From Flavobacteriales bacterium (lineage in GTDB: Bacteria; Bacteroidota; Bacteroidia; Flavobacteriales_E; Vicingaceae): a DNA stretch of 64,000 bases. Positions 16,901 through 26,030 of the stretch are shown here, piece after piece. The notes under the pieces were generated by a model. That model ran no database searches, had not been told where the DNA came from, and worked only from the letters and a program-made list of their open reading frames with translations. Made by a program: the position numbers and the translations under genes. The stretch spans positions 62,001 through 126,000 of the forward strand of contig JACJZB010000003.1 in the NCBI GenBank assembly GCA_020635815.1, given 5' to 3'. Numbering within the stretch: position 1 is the stretch's first letter; each line of letters opens with the position of its first letter.

Positions 16901-18130
16901 AGTGGAGGTTGGGCTCCTTATCCATTAATATCTTCTGTTACTAAAGAACCAGGTAACAACTTTACTCTATCACAATCAAAGGTTAGAAATGCACCAGCTA
17001 TATTAATTGATTTTATGGCAGGGGGAGAACCTCACTATTACTCTACAATAACTCCAGCATCGAAAGTTGATATGGCTAAAATACAATCTGTTGATATAGT
17101 ATTTACAAATGACCAATCAAAATGGACGCGAAGTGTTGTTTTTGAATCAGGAAATGATACAAGTAAAACAGAAGGTCAAACGTTCTTCATGCATAAACGT
17201 AGCAGACTAAGTGTAAAGAAAGATTTCATTACACCTGATAATAGTGTTGATGCTTATGGAAATCCTAGTACTGGAATGAGTTGGTTCCCTGGCTATGCAG
17301 TTAACATTGAAACAGGGGAACGATTAAATATTGCCTTTGCTGAAGATAGTGGTTTACCAAATCATAATGGTAGAGATATGAAAATGAATCCTAGCTCTTT
17401 TGTAGTTGACTTTACAAACTACCCAATTATAGATACAGTTATGGCTGGAAGACATTATGTATATATCTTTAATGATAGATATGATGAGTGTGCTTGGTTA
17501 GATTCTATTGTGTCGATGCCAAAACCAACTTCAGGAATTCCTGAAATACCAGGGATTATTACTCAAGATCTTGAATTCTTAAGAGATGAAATTGCTTCTC
17601 GTGCAATATGGGCAGGAATACCAGCATTAAATTATGGTAAAACTTGGTTAAGTTCTGAAGCAAGAATTAAACTAAGAGTCGAAAAACCATATGATTTGTT
17701 TGAAACATCTAATACTTCAAATGCATCAAACGGTAATGAAGGAAGACCAAAATATCAATTTACGATGGATGGATTTGCCGCAGAGAAGAACCTTATTGAT
17801 ATTGCAAAAGATAAGTTAGCAACAATAAAAGCTGTACCTAATCCATATTATGCGTACTCAGAGTATGAAACAGATAAGTTAGATACACGTGTTAAGATCA
17901 CAAATCTACCTAAAGTATGTACAGTTTCTATTTATAATGTAAATGGTACTTTAATGAGAAGGTACGAAAAAGCGGAATCTAAAACTAGCTTAGATTGGGA
18001 CATTAAAAATAGTGCTGGAATACCTGTTGCAGGAGGAGTATATTTAATACATATTGAAGCACCAAATATTGGAGAAAAAATAATTAAATGGTATGGTGTT
18101 ACAAGACCTACTGATTTAGGTGGTTTTTAA
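13907..18130 (+). CDS. Very large secreted protein with FlgD-like C-terminal domain, probable T9SS client
   Basis: The 1407-residue product has an N-terminal signal segment (LLVVFMAIISFGGVKA). Its long body is rich in Asp, Asn, Gly and aromatics and I cannot assign it to an enzyme family. The last about 85 residues form a FlgD/T9SS-like beta domain (KVCTVSIYNVNGTLMRRYE, LDWDIKNSAGIPVAGGVYLI) and end KWYGVTRPTDLGGF. Such tails are used for export through the type IX system or surface attachment. It lies 34 bases after the TonB receptor and 38 before the PorV-like gene, so the three are probably one operon. Function is unknown. Confidence 0.75.
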   Translation: MQNGRKLSIIKLLVVFMAIISFGGVKAGLPEGYNGNSNKGGDLPTPTAGCAPAAAVAILEFNNVRARLETTGGTMFQDRANEIAAYSVPKQQTKDDPYQTAIFAAGLWIGGTDPNLNTKVAAAMFRGGNDFWPGPLDDNTESIDTETCNIFDQYFGVSRAMVNAFVAWHNDPSAFPNYQIPDQILNYPGKGNTVSKKNGADYYVGQHLAPFYDAAPADGLYNPYDGDYPKYDLIGDIDCRQTRDVRLFGDTTIWFVFNDKGNAHTQSLGGADGAIGMEIHGQAFAFATNDEINDMTFYNYELINKSSFTFTNTYFGQWVDADLGNSGDDFVGCDASRGLGYCYNGDNFDDDVTGVDGYGATPPAIGVDFFEGPYADKDSIDNPLTTNVQNALDSNGIPYAGLGIGYGDGIVDNERYGMRKFVYYNNSSAPINGEPNTTIDYYNYLQGKWKSQSGGVRMSWGGDGTGLASSGTGVECDLIFPGDSDPLLWSTQGASVSPTVWSEVTEGNTPADRRFLQSAGPFTLKPGAINDLTVGIVYARATSGNNEASITYLQIADDKAQALFDNCFKVLEGPNTPDITFQELENEIILFLSNNNPISNNFNEGAHLKDATISIPDTLNGVWQGTEETKDSLKYYDFQGYQVYQVKTANVSVTQLNDPSVARLIAQVDKEDDVSQIVNYEFDKIIGANVPTEMVAGENKGIRHSFRITEDAFSTGSDKKLVNHKTYHFIVMAYAYNNWMAVDPQDFSLGGQLKPYLASRTNSSGSGIRAYSAIPHDPSIEDNGTEVHSQYGDQPEITRIEGQGNGGYTLELTASSEAQIVANNIMDYPTYQAGFGPIEVKVIDPLNVAKGTYIFEMLDTTNQTNENSLNDAYWRLIFPSSSGNGFDTVMSDITIASRYEQLFMDQGISVTIKQVNSPGVNKTTNNGFISSSTSYSQLDNDWLGYIYDYDSQSDLNWIRSGIQSFNVVSPNNTVLSPYNDYVVNSIHVDPNEKYENIASGGWAPYPLISSVTKEPGNNFTLSQSKVRNAPAILIDFMAGGEPHYYSTITPASKVDMAKIQSVDIVFTNDQSKWTRSVVFESGNDTSKTEGQTFFMHKRSRLSVKKDFITPDNSVDAYGNPSTGMSWFPGYAVNIETGERLNIAFAEDSGLPNHNGRDMKMNPSSFVVDFTNYPIIDTVMAGRHYVYIFNDRYDECAWLDSIVSMPKPTSGIPEIPGIITQDLEFLRDEIASRAIWAGIPALNYGKTWLSSEARIKLRVEKPYDLFETSNTSNASNGNEGRPKYQFTMDGFAAEKNLIDIAKDKLATIKAVPNPYYAYSEYETDKLDTRVKITNLPKVCTVSIYNVNGTLMRRYEKAESKTSLDWDIKNSAGIPVAGGVYLIHIEAPNIGEKIIKWYGVTRPTDLGGF

Positions 18131-18168
18131 TAAATTTATTAGCTGAATAAAAAAATAAAGTTCTACAT

Positions 18169-19251
18169 ATGAAAAATATGAAAATAATAATAGCTCTTTT
18201 TGTTGCAGGTGTCTTATCTGTTGGTAATACCTTTGCAGGGAATGAAGATAGAGCTGGTGAAGCAGGAGCATCGCAATTACTAATAAACCCTTGGGTTAGA
18301 AGTGTTGGTTTTGGAGGAGCTAATACTGCTTCAGCAATAGGATTAGAAGCAATGAATCTTAATGTTGCAGGTATGGCTTATACCAACAAAACAGAGGTAA
18401 TGGTTACTCATAAAAACTGGTTAAAAGGAAGTGATACTAAGATTAATTCTTTTGGTCTAACTCAAAAACTTGGAGAAGTAGGCGTGCTTGGTATATCTTT
18501 AATGTCAATTAGTTTTGGTGAAATAGATATTACAACTGTTGACTTACCAGAAGGAGGAGTTGGTACTTTCTCCCCAAGTTATTTAAATCTTGATGTTGCT
18601 TATGCTAAAGCATTTTCTGATAGAATCTCAGGAGGTATAGTGCTTCGTATAGTTAGTGAATCAATATCTAACATTACAAGTAGAGGAGTTGCTTTTAATG
18701 CAGGTGTAAAATATGTAACAGGAGAAAATGATAGAATAAAATTTGGTATTGCTTTAAATAATGTAGGACCTACAATGTCTGCTTCTGGTGAAGGATTAAC
18801 ATTTACAAATATTGACGCAAACACAAATATTATTTCAACCCAAGAAAGAAGAGCAGCTTCTTATCAATTACCATCTTTATTAAATATTGGAGCTACTTAT
18901 GATTTTTATTTAGCAGCATCTAAAGACTCTTCATCAAGTCAAATAAAATCTAATCACAGATTAACTTTAGCAGGAAACTTTACAGCAAACTCTTTTACAA
19001 ATGACCAATACAGACTAGGTTTTGAATATGGTTTTAAAAATATGTTCATGTTAAGAGCTGCTTATGTTCTTGAAAGCACTACTTGGTTTGATGCTAATAA
19101 AAGAACAACTGCATATACTGGTCCAGCTTTTGGAGGATCTATCGTTGCACCATTAGGTAAAGGTGGAGCTACATTTGGTGTTCACTATGCTTACGAAATG
19201 ACTGAAAGATTCAGTGGAACACACAGTATTGGAATTAGATTAGATTTATAA
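18169..19251 (+). CDS. PorV/PorQ-family outer-membrane beta-barrel protein
   Basis: The 360-residue product has a signal peptide (IIIALFVAGVLSVGNTFA). The mature start is typical of the PorV family: AGASQLLINPWVRSVGFGG, then LEAMNLNVAGMAY. Amphipathic strands continue to a terminal strand (THSIGIRLDL). PorV is the outer-membrane shuttle that carries T9SS cargo to the attachment complex; many genomes carry several paralogues. Being the third gene of this cluster, it may serve the 1407-residue neighbour specifically, which is inference. A strong terminator follows at 19281. Confidence 0.85.
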   Translation: MKNMKIIIALFVAGVLSVGNTFAGNEDRAGEAGASQLLINPWVRSVGFGGANTASAIGLEAMNLNVAGMAYTNKTEVMVTHKNWLKGSDTKINSFGLTQKLGEVGVLGISLMSISFGEIDITTVDLPEGGVGTFSPSYLNLDVAYAKAFSDRISGGIVLRIVSESISNITSRGVAFNAGVKYVTGENDRIKFGIALNNVGPTMSASGEGLTFTNIDANTNIISTQERRAASYQLPSLLNIGATYDFYLAASKDSSSSQIKSNHRLTLAGNFTANSFTNDQYRLGFEYGFKNMFMLRAAYVLESTTWFDANKRTTAYTGPAFGGSIVAPLGKGGATFGVHYAYEMTERFSGTHSIGIRLDL

Positions 19252-19280
19252 AATAAAATATTAAATATAAAATTTGTTTA

Positions 19281-19309
19281 AGAGAACTCTTTTTAGAGTT
19301 CTCTTTTTC
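19281..19309 (+). terminator. Rho-independent terminator after the PorV-like gene
   Basis: A perfect 10-bp stem, AGAGAACTCT (19281-19290) with AGAGTTCTCT (19295-19304), has a TTTT loop and is followed by a T-run. It ends the TonB-secreted protein-PorV group before greA. Confidence 0.85.
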
Positions 19310-19329
19310 GCTTTAAAAACGGATGCCTT

Positions 19330-19803
19330 ATGTCACAAATTAACTATTATACAGCCGAAGGATTGGCTAAATTAAAGGAAGAATTAGAACAATTAAAGAA
19401 TGTTGAGAGAGGAAGTGTTTCTGCTCAAATTGCTGAAGCTCGAGATAAAGGTGATTTATCTGAAAATGCAGAATATGATGCTGCTAAAGAAGCTCAAGGA
19501 TTGTTAGAATTAAAAATTTCTAAACTTGAAAATATAGTGGCAAATGCAAGAATAATTGATGAATCTCAATTAGACACGTCAAAGGCATTAATCCTCTCTA
19601 AAGTGAAAATTAAGAATATTGCTAATAATATGGTGATGGAATATACTTTAGTATCTGAAAAAGAAGCCAACTTAAAAGAAAAAAGAATTTCTGTAGATTC
19701 ACCTATTGGGAAGGGGCTATTAGGTAAATCTATAGGTGATATTGCTGAAGTAGAAGTTCCTACCGGTATAGTTAAGTTCGAAATTATTGAAATTAGCAGA
19801 TAA
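19330..19803 (+). CDS. greA: Transcription elongation factor GreA
   Basis: The 157-residue protein rescues backtracked RNA polymerase by stimulating transcript cleavage. The N-terminal coiled coil carries the acidic tip (RDKGDLSENAEYDAAKEAQ, about 38-56). The C-terminal FKBP-like domain ends with SPIGKGLLGKSIGDIAEVEVP. Length is normal. The stop codon overlaps the start of the HIT protein by one base (TAATG), implying coupled translation. Confidence 0.96.
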   Translation: MSQINYYTAEGLAKLKEELEQLKNVERGSVSAQIAEARDKGDLSENAEYDAAKEAQGLLELKISKLENIVANARIIDESQLDTSKALILSKVKIKNIANNMVMEYTLVSEKEANLKEKRISVDSPIGKGLLGKSIGDIAEVEVPTGIVKFEIIEISR

Positions 19804-20195
19804 TGGAGTCATCTATATTTACCAAAATAATAAATAGAGAAATACCTGCTTATATCATTGATGAAACTGATGAGTTTATTGCTTTTTTAGATGTATTTCC
19901 TTTAGCTAAAGGGCACACTTTGGTTATTCCTAAAAAACAGGTTGATTATATTTTTGATTTGGATACCAATACTTATGCCCGACTTTGGGCATTTGCTCAA
20001 CAAGTTGCTAATAAAGTAGAAAAAGCGATATCATGTAAACGAATTGGAGTCGCTGTTATTGGTTTAGAAGTTCCTCATGCCCACATTCATTTATTACCCT
20101 TACAATCGGTAGAAGACATAAACTTCTCAAGACCTAAATTGCAATTATCTAAAGCAGAATTTGAAGAAACTTTAGCTTTAATTAAAAAAGGTTAA
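19803..20195 (+). CDS. HIT-family hydrolase (HINT-like)
   Basis: The 130-residue histidine-triad protein hydrolyses nucleoside phosphoramidates or similar AMP conjugates. It begins SSIFTKIINREIPAYI, contains ALFP-like AFLDVFPLAKGHTLVIPK, and has the triad in VPHAHIHLLPL (about 96-106). The start overlaps greA by one base. The physiological substrate is not known for most members. Confidence 0.93.
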   Translation: MESSIFTKIINREIPAYIIDETDEFIAFLDVFPLAKGHTLVIPKKQVDYIFDLDTNTYARLWAFAQQVANKVEKAISCKRIGVAVIGLEVPHAHIHLLPLQSVEDINFSRPKLQLSKAEFEETLALIKKG

Positions 20196-20375
20196 TAGTT
20201 CATTCTAGAAAAACTAATTGAGCAAGGGTTGTGATAGTATAGAAAATTAGTAACTCAAACACTAGCTATACAAGACTGTATATAAACGTTTACTTTATAA
20301 AAGTAGTTATTAAAATATCTATTCTGCTGCTTTTGGAAAAAAGAGTAATTTTAAGACAAATTATACCTCTTAAAA

Positions 20376-22181
20376 ATGAAAAAAAAATATATACTTCTAT
20401 TGTCTTTAATTGTAACAACATTTGTTAATGCTCAAGTAATAGTTCAAATAACACAAAGTCCTAACGATCCATCATTACTTGGTGTGATAGATTCAAGATG
20501 GGCTGATCCAGTATCTTCAGGATATTCAAATACTCCAGATATGACAAATGCTGCAAATGCAATAGAGGCAGAGTTGGTTTTTGCTGAAGATGCTACAACA
20601 TTAGGCGTTATAGATGCAAATGGAAACCCAACATGGCAAGATGCTTGTGAGCCCATTACGAACGATTTAACAGGAAAAATTGCGGTAGTATATCGTAGTT
20701 TTTGTTGGCACGATGTAAAAGCTTATTATGCTCAACAAGCAGGAGCTATAGGAGTTATAATAATAAATAGAGATCCAGGAACGTTTGGTATGGGAGGTAC
20801 TACTTATGCTTCAAACATTACAATCCCAGTTGTTGCTATAGGAAGTGAAGAGGGAGATTTATTAAAAAACCAAATTGCAGCAGGTGGAATGTCTGCATTT
20901 ATCGGAACAAAAATAGGATTACATCCAAATGATATGGGTACAAGTAAAGCTGATATTGTTATGGCTGAAAGTTCATCTAATCCAATTGCTTTATCGCAAG
21001 ATAGTGTGGAATTAAATCTCGACTTAGGTTTATGGGCATATAACCAAGGAGTAAATGCTCAAAGCGGTGTTACGGCTTCTGTTGATATTAATTTTGGAGG
21101 AACTAGCATTTACAATTATACTTCAGGGCCTATCGACTTTGTTGCTCCTTCAGGAATTGTAGTAGATACCCAATATATAGATTTAGGTAATTTTGGTAGA
21201 ACGCCATGGGTATCAGGGATATACACAATAACCTATTCTATATATCCTAACACATCAGATGATGATTCTACAGATAATGTTGTAGAGAGTCAGTTTAAAA
21301 TAACTGCTGACAATTCATATTCAAAATCTAGAACAGATGGATCTAATAATCCGATTGCTCCAACTGGTCAATACTTATGGGAAGGAACTACTTCTTATGA
21401 TAATTTCGAGTCATGTATTACTTATAAGAATACAAATGCTAGTCGTTTAGTGGCTAACGGACTTACTTTTTCTTGTAGTCCAGTAGGTCAAACAATGGCA
21501 TTTCAGAGTATTGGAATAAGAGCTTATGAGTGGAATGATGTGTTTACTGATGCTAACGATCCAGCTTTTCCTGCACCTCAAAGTGTATGGAATTTAAATC
21601 AAGTAGGTTCTGCATCATATTTATATTTTGATGAAAGTGAGAATGGTGTTAATTTATATTTACCTTTTGATGAAGCTCCTATTGCTTTAACTGATAATCA
21701 GCGTTATTTATTTTGTGTTTACAATGAAAGTGATTCCTTAAAGGTAGGTTATGATAATAAAATAGATTATTCATCTACAGTTAATAATTATTTAGAATAT
21801 CCTTCTCCTGTTAAAGATAAACCAGCAGGAGGTACTGATCGTTGGTATGCTGCTGGTTTTGGTTTTGATTTAACACCAGCTATTTCTGTAAATTTTGGTT
21901 TGTCAACTAATGTTGTAGAAAATACTAATAAAGAACAAATGAAACCTTATCCTAATCCAGCAGCTAATTTATTAACTATTCCTATTAGAAAATCTATTAA
22001 AGGAAATGTTAAAATTGAAATGTTTGATTTACTAGGTAAACTTGTTTTAACCGAAAGCTCAATCCTAAATGGAAATCCTTTAAAAATAAATGTTGCTCCA
22101 ATAATGAATGGTTCTTACGTAATTAGAACTATATTTTCTGATGGAACAATTGATTCTTATAAAATTGTGGTTAATAGATGA
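20376..22181 (+). CDS. Secreted PA-domain protein with type A T9SS sorting domain
   Basis: The 601-residue product has a signal peptide (YILLLSLIVTTFVNAQ). A protease-associated domain follows (about 55-185; GKIAVVYRSFCWHDVKAY, GAIGVIIINRD, IPVVAIGSEEGDLL). The middle is of unknown beta-rich type. The C-terminus has a T9SS type A sorting domain (MKPYPNPAANLLTIP, KIEMFDLLGKLV, NGSYVIRTIF, ending YKIVVNR). It should be exported and probably attached at the cell surface. No protease domain accompanies the PA domain, so its role may be binding. It stands alone between the greA pair and a convergent pseudouridine synthase. Confidence 0.85.
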   Translation: MKKKYILLLSLIVTTFVNAQVIVQITQSPNDPSLLGVIDSRWADPVSSGYSNTPDMTNAANAIEAELVFAEDATTLGVIDANGNPTWQDACEPITNDLTGKIAVVYRSFCWHDVKAYYAQQAGAIGVIIINRDPGTFGMGGTTYASNITIPVVAIGSEEGDLLKNQIAAGGMSAFIGTKIGLHPNDMGTSKADIVMAESSSNPIALSQDSVELNLDLGLWAYNQGVNAQSGVTASVDINFGGTSIYNYTSGPIDFVAPSGIVVDTQYIDLGNFGRTPWVSGIYTITYSIYPNTSDDDSTDNVVESQFKITADNSYSKSRTDGSNNPIAPTGQYLWEGTTSYDNFESCITYKNTNASRLVANGLTFSCSPVGQTMAFQSIGIRAYEWNDVFTDANDPAFPAPQSVWNLNQVGSASYLYFDESENGVNLYLPFDEAPIALTDNQRYLFCVYNESDSLKVGYDNKIDYSSTVNNYLEYPSPVKDKPAGGTDRWYAAGFGFDLTPAISVNFGLSTNVVENTNKEQMKPYPNPAANLLTIPIRKSIKGNVKIEMFDLLGKLVLTESSILNGNPLKINVAPIMNGSYVIRTIFSDGTIDSYKIVVNR

Positions 22182-22184
22182 GGG

Positions 22185-23855
22185 TTAAAAACTAGGTTTA
22201 ATTCTAAATTGCATTTCTTTATGTAGTGTAGGGTGTTGAAATGTTATTGACTCAGCATGCAAGTATAATCTATCTTGTTTAACACCATATAAATCATCTC
22301 CCAATATGGGTGAGTTGAGCCCATCAATATGAGCACAGTGCATCCTCAATTGATGAGTTCTTCCTGTAACCGGAAATAAATTGATTCGAGTATTAGTTTT
22401 TGTAGTTTCAATAACCTCCCAATAAGTTACAGCATTTCTTCCATATTGAAAACAAACGAGTTGTTTTGGTCGGTCATTTAAATCAACTCTTAAAGGAAGG
22501 TTTATAACGCCTTTTTGTTCTTTTATAACACCATCCAAGATGGCAACATATCTTTTTTTTATGCTTCTATTTATAAATTGTTGTTGTAAAATTTTATAAG
22601 CATTTTTATTTTTGGCAATAATCATAATGCCAGATGTTGACATGTCAAGTCGATGAACTATCACAGGACCTGTGATAGATTTATCTTTTTCTATAATACG
22701 AGTGTAAACCGAATCAGTAACTGTTTTACCGGGCACAGATAATAACTCATTAGGTTTATTAATAATGATAATGTCATCATCCTCATAAATGTATTCAATT
22801 TCTTTATCAATACCTTGATGAATGACTAATGGGTTATCGTCAATTTTCATTCCTTCTAGCATATGAGATAATATAGGTTTGCATTTACCAATACAAGAAG
22901 GATAAAACAATTTATGTTTTTTAATATCAGATTTTGGTGAAGCACCCCACCAAAATTCAGCCATAGCTATAGGTTTTAAATTATTTAAAAAAGCATATTG
23001 CAATAGTTTTGGAGCGGCACATTCTCCTGCACCAGCAGGAGGAGTATAATCTTTAAAAATATCAAGTAAGCTTTTCTCTTTTTGCTTGATATTTAAAAAT
23101 TTATAAGCTGAAAAAATTTGGTGTTGCGTTTTTGCAGATAATTCTTTCCTCTTTTTTTTTAATTGTTCAATTTTTAAGTGAAAAGGAAGAATTTCTTGCT
23201 CAAGTAAGTTGATCTTGTTTTCCCAGTGAGCGGAAAGTTCGTTAATATAAAACTTTGCATTTATTCCTTCTTGATTTATTTTGGACTGAAAAGTTCTAAG
23301 CTCTTTTTCATGAAGAGAATCTTTAATAAGGTCAAACTCGGTCCTTCGTTTATGCTTTCTAGCTTTAATTCTTTGTTTTTCTTCTGCTATATCCTTACTA
23401 GCTTCTTCTTTAAGTTTTGATAATTGAATAGTTAGGTTTTTGTAGGTTATGTTATTCTCTATGTTCTCAATTTCAAGGCTTATATTCGTTATTTCTTGTT
23501 CTGATTTTCTAAATAGTCCGTCTTCTTTTAAAATATCAAATACAGGAGGAACAAACCTGTCATGATGATTACTTTCAGCAAGCTTTCCTGAGAAAGCTGC
23601 TAAATAACCTACTTCATTTTTCTGATTTTGAACAACCAAAACACCAAACATTTTACCTATAACTAAACCTTTTAAATTATTGTTTAATCCAAAATTATGG
23701 TCTATTACATTTTGTGTAGATAAGTATTCTTGAAGTTCTTTAGCGGCTAAAATGCTTAAAGAATGAGGGTCGTAATAAAATGGAAAAGTAAATTTCTCGG
23801 GTAAAGAAATATCTTGAATAGAATTTTTAAAAGATGTAAAACAGTTGTTAGACAA
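22185..23855 (-). CDS. RluA-family pseudouridine synthase with long coiled-coil N-terminal extension
   Basis: The 556-residue product has its catalytic domain in the last about 210 residues: DDIIIINKPNELLSVPG, then GPVIVHRLDMSTSGIMIIAK with the catalytic Asp in HRLD, and FPVTGRTHQLRMHCAH. The first about 330 residues are unlike standard RluA and contain a charged coiled coil (about 125-250; KLKEEASKDIAEEKQR and on) plus a conserved-looking GAGECAAPKLLQYA and AEFWWGASP block. Such long versions exist in other bacteria. The RNA target (23S or tRNA) cannot be fixed from sequence. It lies tail to tail with the PA-domain gene, 3 bases apart. Confidence 0.87.
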   Translation of the reverse strand: MSNNCFTSFKNSIQDISLPEKFTFPFYYDPHSLSILAAKELQEYLSTQNVIDHNFGLNNNLKGLVIGKMFGVLVVQNQKNEVGYLAAFSGKLAESNHHDRFVPPVFDILKEDGLFRKSEQEITNISLEIENIENNITYKNLTIQLSKLKEEASKDIAEEKQRIKARKHKRRTEFDLIKDSLHEKELRTFQSKINQEGINAKFYINELSAHWENKINLLEQEILPFHLKIEQLKKKRKELSAKTQHQIFSAYKFLNIKQKEKSLLDIFKDYTPPAGAGECAAPKLLQYAFLNNLKPIAMAEFWWGASPKSDIKKHKLFYPSCIGKCKPILSHMLEGMKIDDNPLVIHQGIDKEIEYIYEDDDIIIINKPNELLSVPGKTVTDSVYTRIIEKDKSITGPVIVHRLDMSTSGIMIIAKNKNAYKILQQQFINRSIKKRYVAILDGVIKEQKGVINLPLRVDLNDRPKQLVCFQYGRNAVTYWEVIETTKTNTRINLFPVTGRTHQLRMHCAHIDGLNSPILGDDLYGVKQDRLYLHAESITFQHPTLHKEMQFRIKPSF

Positions 23856-23869
23856 AACTTATGGATAGG

Positions 23870-23901
23870 AAAAAGAGTTCCGATAGTTACCGGAACTCTT
23901 T
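23870..23901 (-). terminator. Rho-independent terminator after hutU
   Basis: On the minus strand AAAGAGTTCCG and CGGAACTCTTT pair across a 7-base loop and are followed by a T-run. It sits 8 bases after the hutU stop and upstream of the pseudouridine synthase gene, separating the two transcripts. Confidence 0.85.
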
Positions 23902-23909
23902 AGGGAATA

Positions 23910-25904
23910 CTATAAATTATTTAAAATATTGTCATTAACAATATTAGGTAGCGTTACCTTTAAATTTGGATTTCTACCCATTTCACGTTTAATGGCAAAA
24001 ATAGCTTCTTCATTTCTTGCCCAACTTCTACGAGCAATACCATTATTTACATCCCAAAACAACATAGATTTAAGCCTTCTATCCGCTTCTGGTGTGCCAT
24101 CTAAGGTCATTCCAAAACCACCATTAATAACTTCGCCCCAGCCAACACCACCGCCATTGTGAATTGAAACCCAAGTAGCTCCTCTAAAAGAATCTCCAAT
24201 TACATTATGAATTGCCATGTCTGCTGTAAACTGAGAACCATCGTAAATATTACTAGTTTCCCTGTACGGAGAGTCAGTACCAGAAACATCATGATGGTCT
24301 CTACCTAAAACCACAGGAGCTGAAAGAGTTCCATCTGCAACAGCCTTATTAAACGCTTCAGCTATTTTCATTCTCCCTTCAGCATCAGCATATAAAATAC
24401 GTGCTTGAGAACCCACTACCAATTTATTTTCTTGAGCTCCTTTAATCCATGTAATGTTGTCTTGCATTTGTTGCTGAATTTCTTTTGGAGAGGTTGTCAT
24501 AATCTCTTCTAAAACCTTACAAGCAATGTTATCGGTTTTTTCTAAGTCTTTAGGGTCTCCAGAAGTACATACCCAACGGAAAGGACCAAAACCATAATCG
24601 AAACACATTGGTCCCATAATGTCTTGAACGTAGCTTGGATATTTAAAGTCAATACCATTTTCAGCCATAACATTGGCACCAGCTCTACTTGCTTCTAATA
24701 AAAAAGCATTTCCATAATCAAAAAAGTAAGTTCCTTTAGCGGTATGTTTGTTAACTGCAGCTGCATGTCTTCTAAGAGATTCTTGTACTTTTTCTTTAAA
24801 TAGGTCAGGATTGCTTGCCATCATCTCGTTTGACTCATCGTAAGTCATACCTGCAGGGTAGTAGCCACCAGCCCAAGGGTTGTGTAATGATGTTTGATCA
24901 GAACCTAAGTCAATAGATATGTTTTCTTTATCAAATTTCTCCCAAACATCTACGACATTACCATCAAAAGCTATAGAAACAACTTCTTTAGCTGCTTTAG
25001 CTTTTTTAACTCTTGCACATAATTCATCTAAATCAGAAATTATCTCATCTACCCAACCTTGCTCGTGCCTTTTGTAAGAGGCAGCAGGGTTAACTTCTGC
25101 GGTCACAGAAATTACTCCAGCAATATTTCCAGCTTTTGGTTGAGCACCACTCATTCCTCCTAATCCAGAAGTTACAAATAATTTTCCAGCAGTTCCGTTG
25201 GAATCAATTTTTCTACAACCATTTAAAACAGTTATTGTAGTACCATGTACAATTCCTTGTGGTCCGATGTACATGTATGAGCCGGCAGTCATTTGGCCAT
25301 ATTGGGTTACGCCTAAGGCATTAAATTTTTCCCAATCGTCTGGTTTAGAGTAGTTGGGTATCATCATCCCGTTAGTTACCACAACTCTTGGAGCTTCTTT
25401 ATGTGAGGGGAATAACCCCATAGGATGTCCTGAATACATCACCAATGTTTGCTCATCAGTCATCTCAGATAAGTATTGCATACACAATAAATATTGAGCC
25501 CAATTAGAAAAAACACCACCATTACCACCATACGTTATTAATTCGTGTGGGTGTTGAGCAATGGCATAATCTAAATTGTTTTGTATCATTAACATGATAG
25601 ATTTTGCTTGAACAGATTTTCCTGGATATTCATCAATCGGACGAGCATACATTCTATAATCAGGACGAAAGCGATACATGTATATTCGTCCATATTTTTC
25701 TAATTCTTCTTTAAATTCTGATATTAAAACTGGATGATGTTTTGCATCAAAATAACGTAAAGCATTTTTTAAAGCTAACTTTTTTTCTTCTTGTGATAAA
25801 ATGTCTTTACGTTTTGGAGCATGACTTACTGTTGTGTCGTACTCTTTTTTTGGAGGTAATTCATTCGGAATACCTTGTTGTATATGGTCTTTAAAATTTT
25901 GCAT
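23910..25904 (-). CDS. hutU: Urocanate hydratase
   Basis: The 664-residue NAD+-dependent enzyme converts urocanate to imidazolonepropionate in histidine breakdown. Recognisable blocks are TYGGNGGVFSNWAQY, YSGHPMGLFPSH, NGMMIPNYS, TSGLGGMSGAQPKAG, YVQDIMGPMCFDYGFGPFRW, RDHHDVSGTDSPYRET and SIHNGGGVGWGEVINGG. It is longer than the usual about 550 residues, mainly through an N-terminal extension, as in other Bacteroidota. No hutH, hutI or hutG lies nearby, so the pathway genes must be elsewhere. Confidence 0.95.
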   Translation of the reverse strand: MQNFKDHIQQGIPNELPPKKEYDTTVSHAPKRKDILSQEEKKLALKNALRYFDAKHHPVLISEFKEELEKYGRIYMYRFRPDYRMYARPIDEYPGKSVQAKSIMLMIQNNLDYAIAQHPHELITYGGNGGVFSNWAQYLLCMQYLSEMTDEQTLVMYSGHPMGLFPSHKEAPRVVVTNGMMIPNYSKPDDWEKFNALGVTQYGQMTAGSYMYIGPQGIVHGTTITVLNGCRKIDSNGTAGKLFVTSGLGGMSGAQPKAGNIAGVISVTAEVNPAASYKRHEQGWVDEIISDLDELCARVKKAKAAKEVVSIAFDGNVVDVWEKFDKENISIDLGSDQTSLHNPWAGGYYPAGMTYDESNEMMASNPDLFKEKVQESLRRHAAAVNKHTAKGTYFFDYGNAFLLEASRAGANVMAENGIDFKYPSYVQDIMGPMCFDYGFGPFRWVCTSGDPKDLEKTDNIACKVLEEIMTTSPKEIQQQMQDNITWIKGAQENKLVVGSQARILYADAEGRMKIAEAFNKAVADGTLSAPVVLGRDHHDVSGTDSPYRETSNIYDGSQFTADMAIHNVIGDSFRGATWVSIHNGGGVGWGEVINGGFGMTLDGTPEADRRLKSMLFWDVNNGIARRSWARNEEAIFAIKREMGRNPNLKVTLPNIVNDNILNNL

Positions 25905-26030
25905 TTCAATAAGTTTTTAGTTGGTTAATAATTTATTATACAGCGATAAAAACCAACAACTATGGATACCTACAATTAGATCGGAAACTAATTGTTGTGA
26001 TACAATTTTTATAGGGTAAGTTAATAGACA

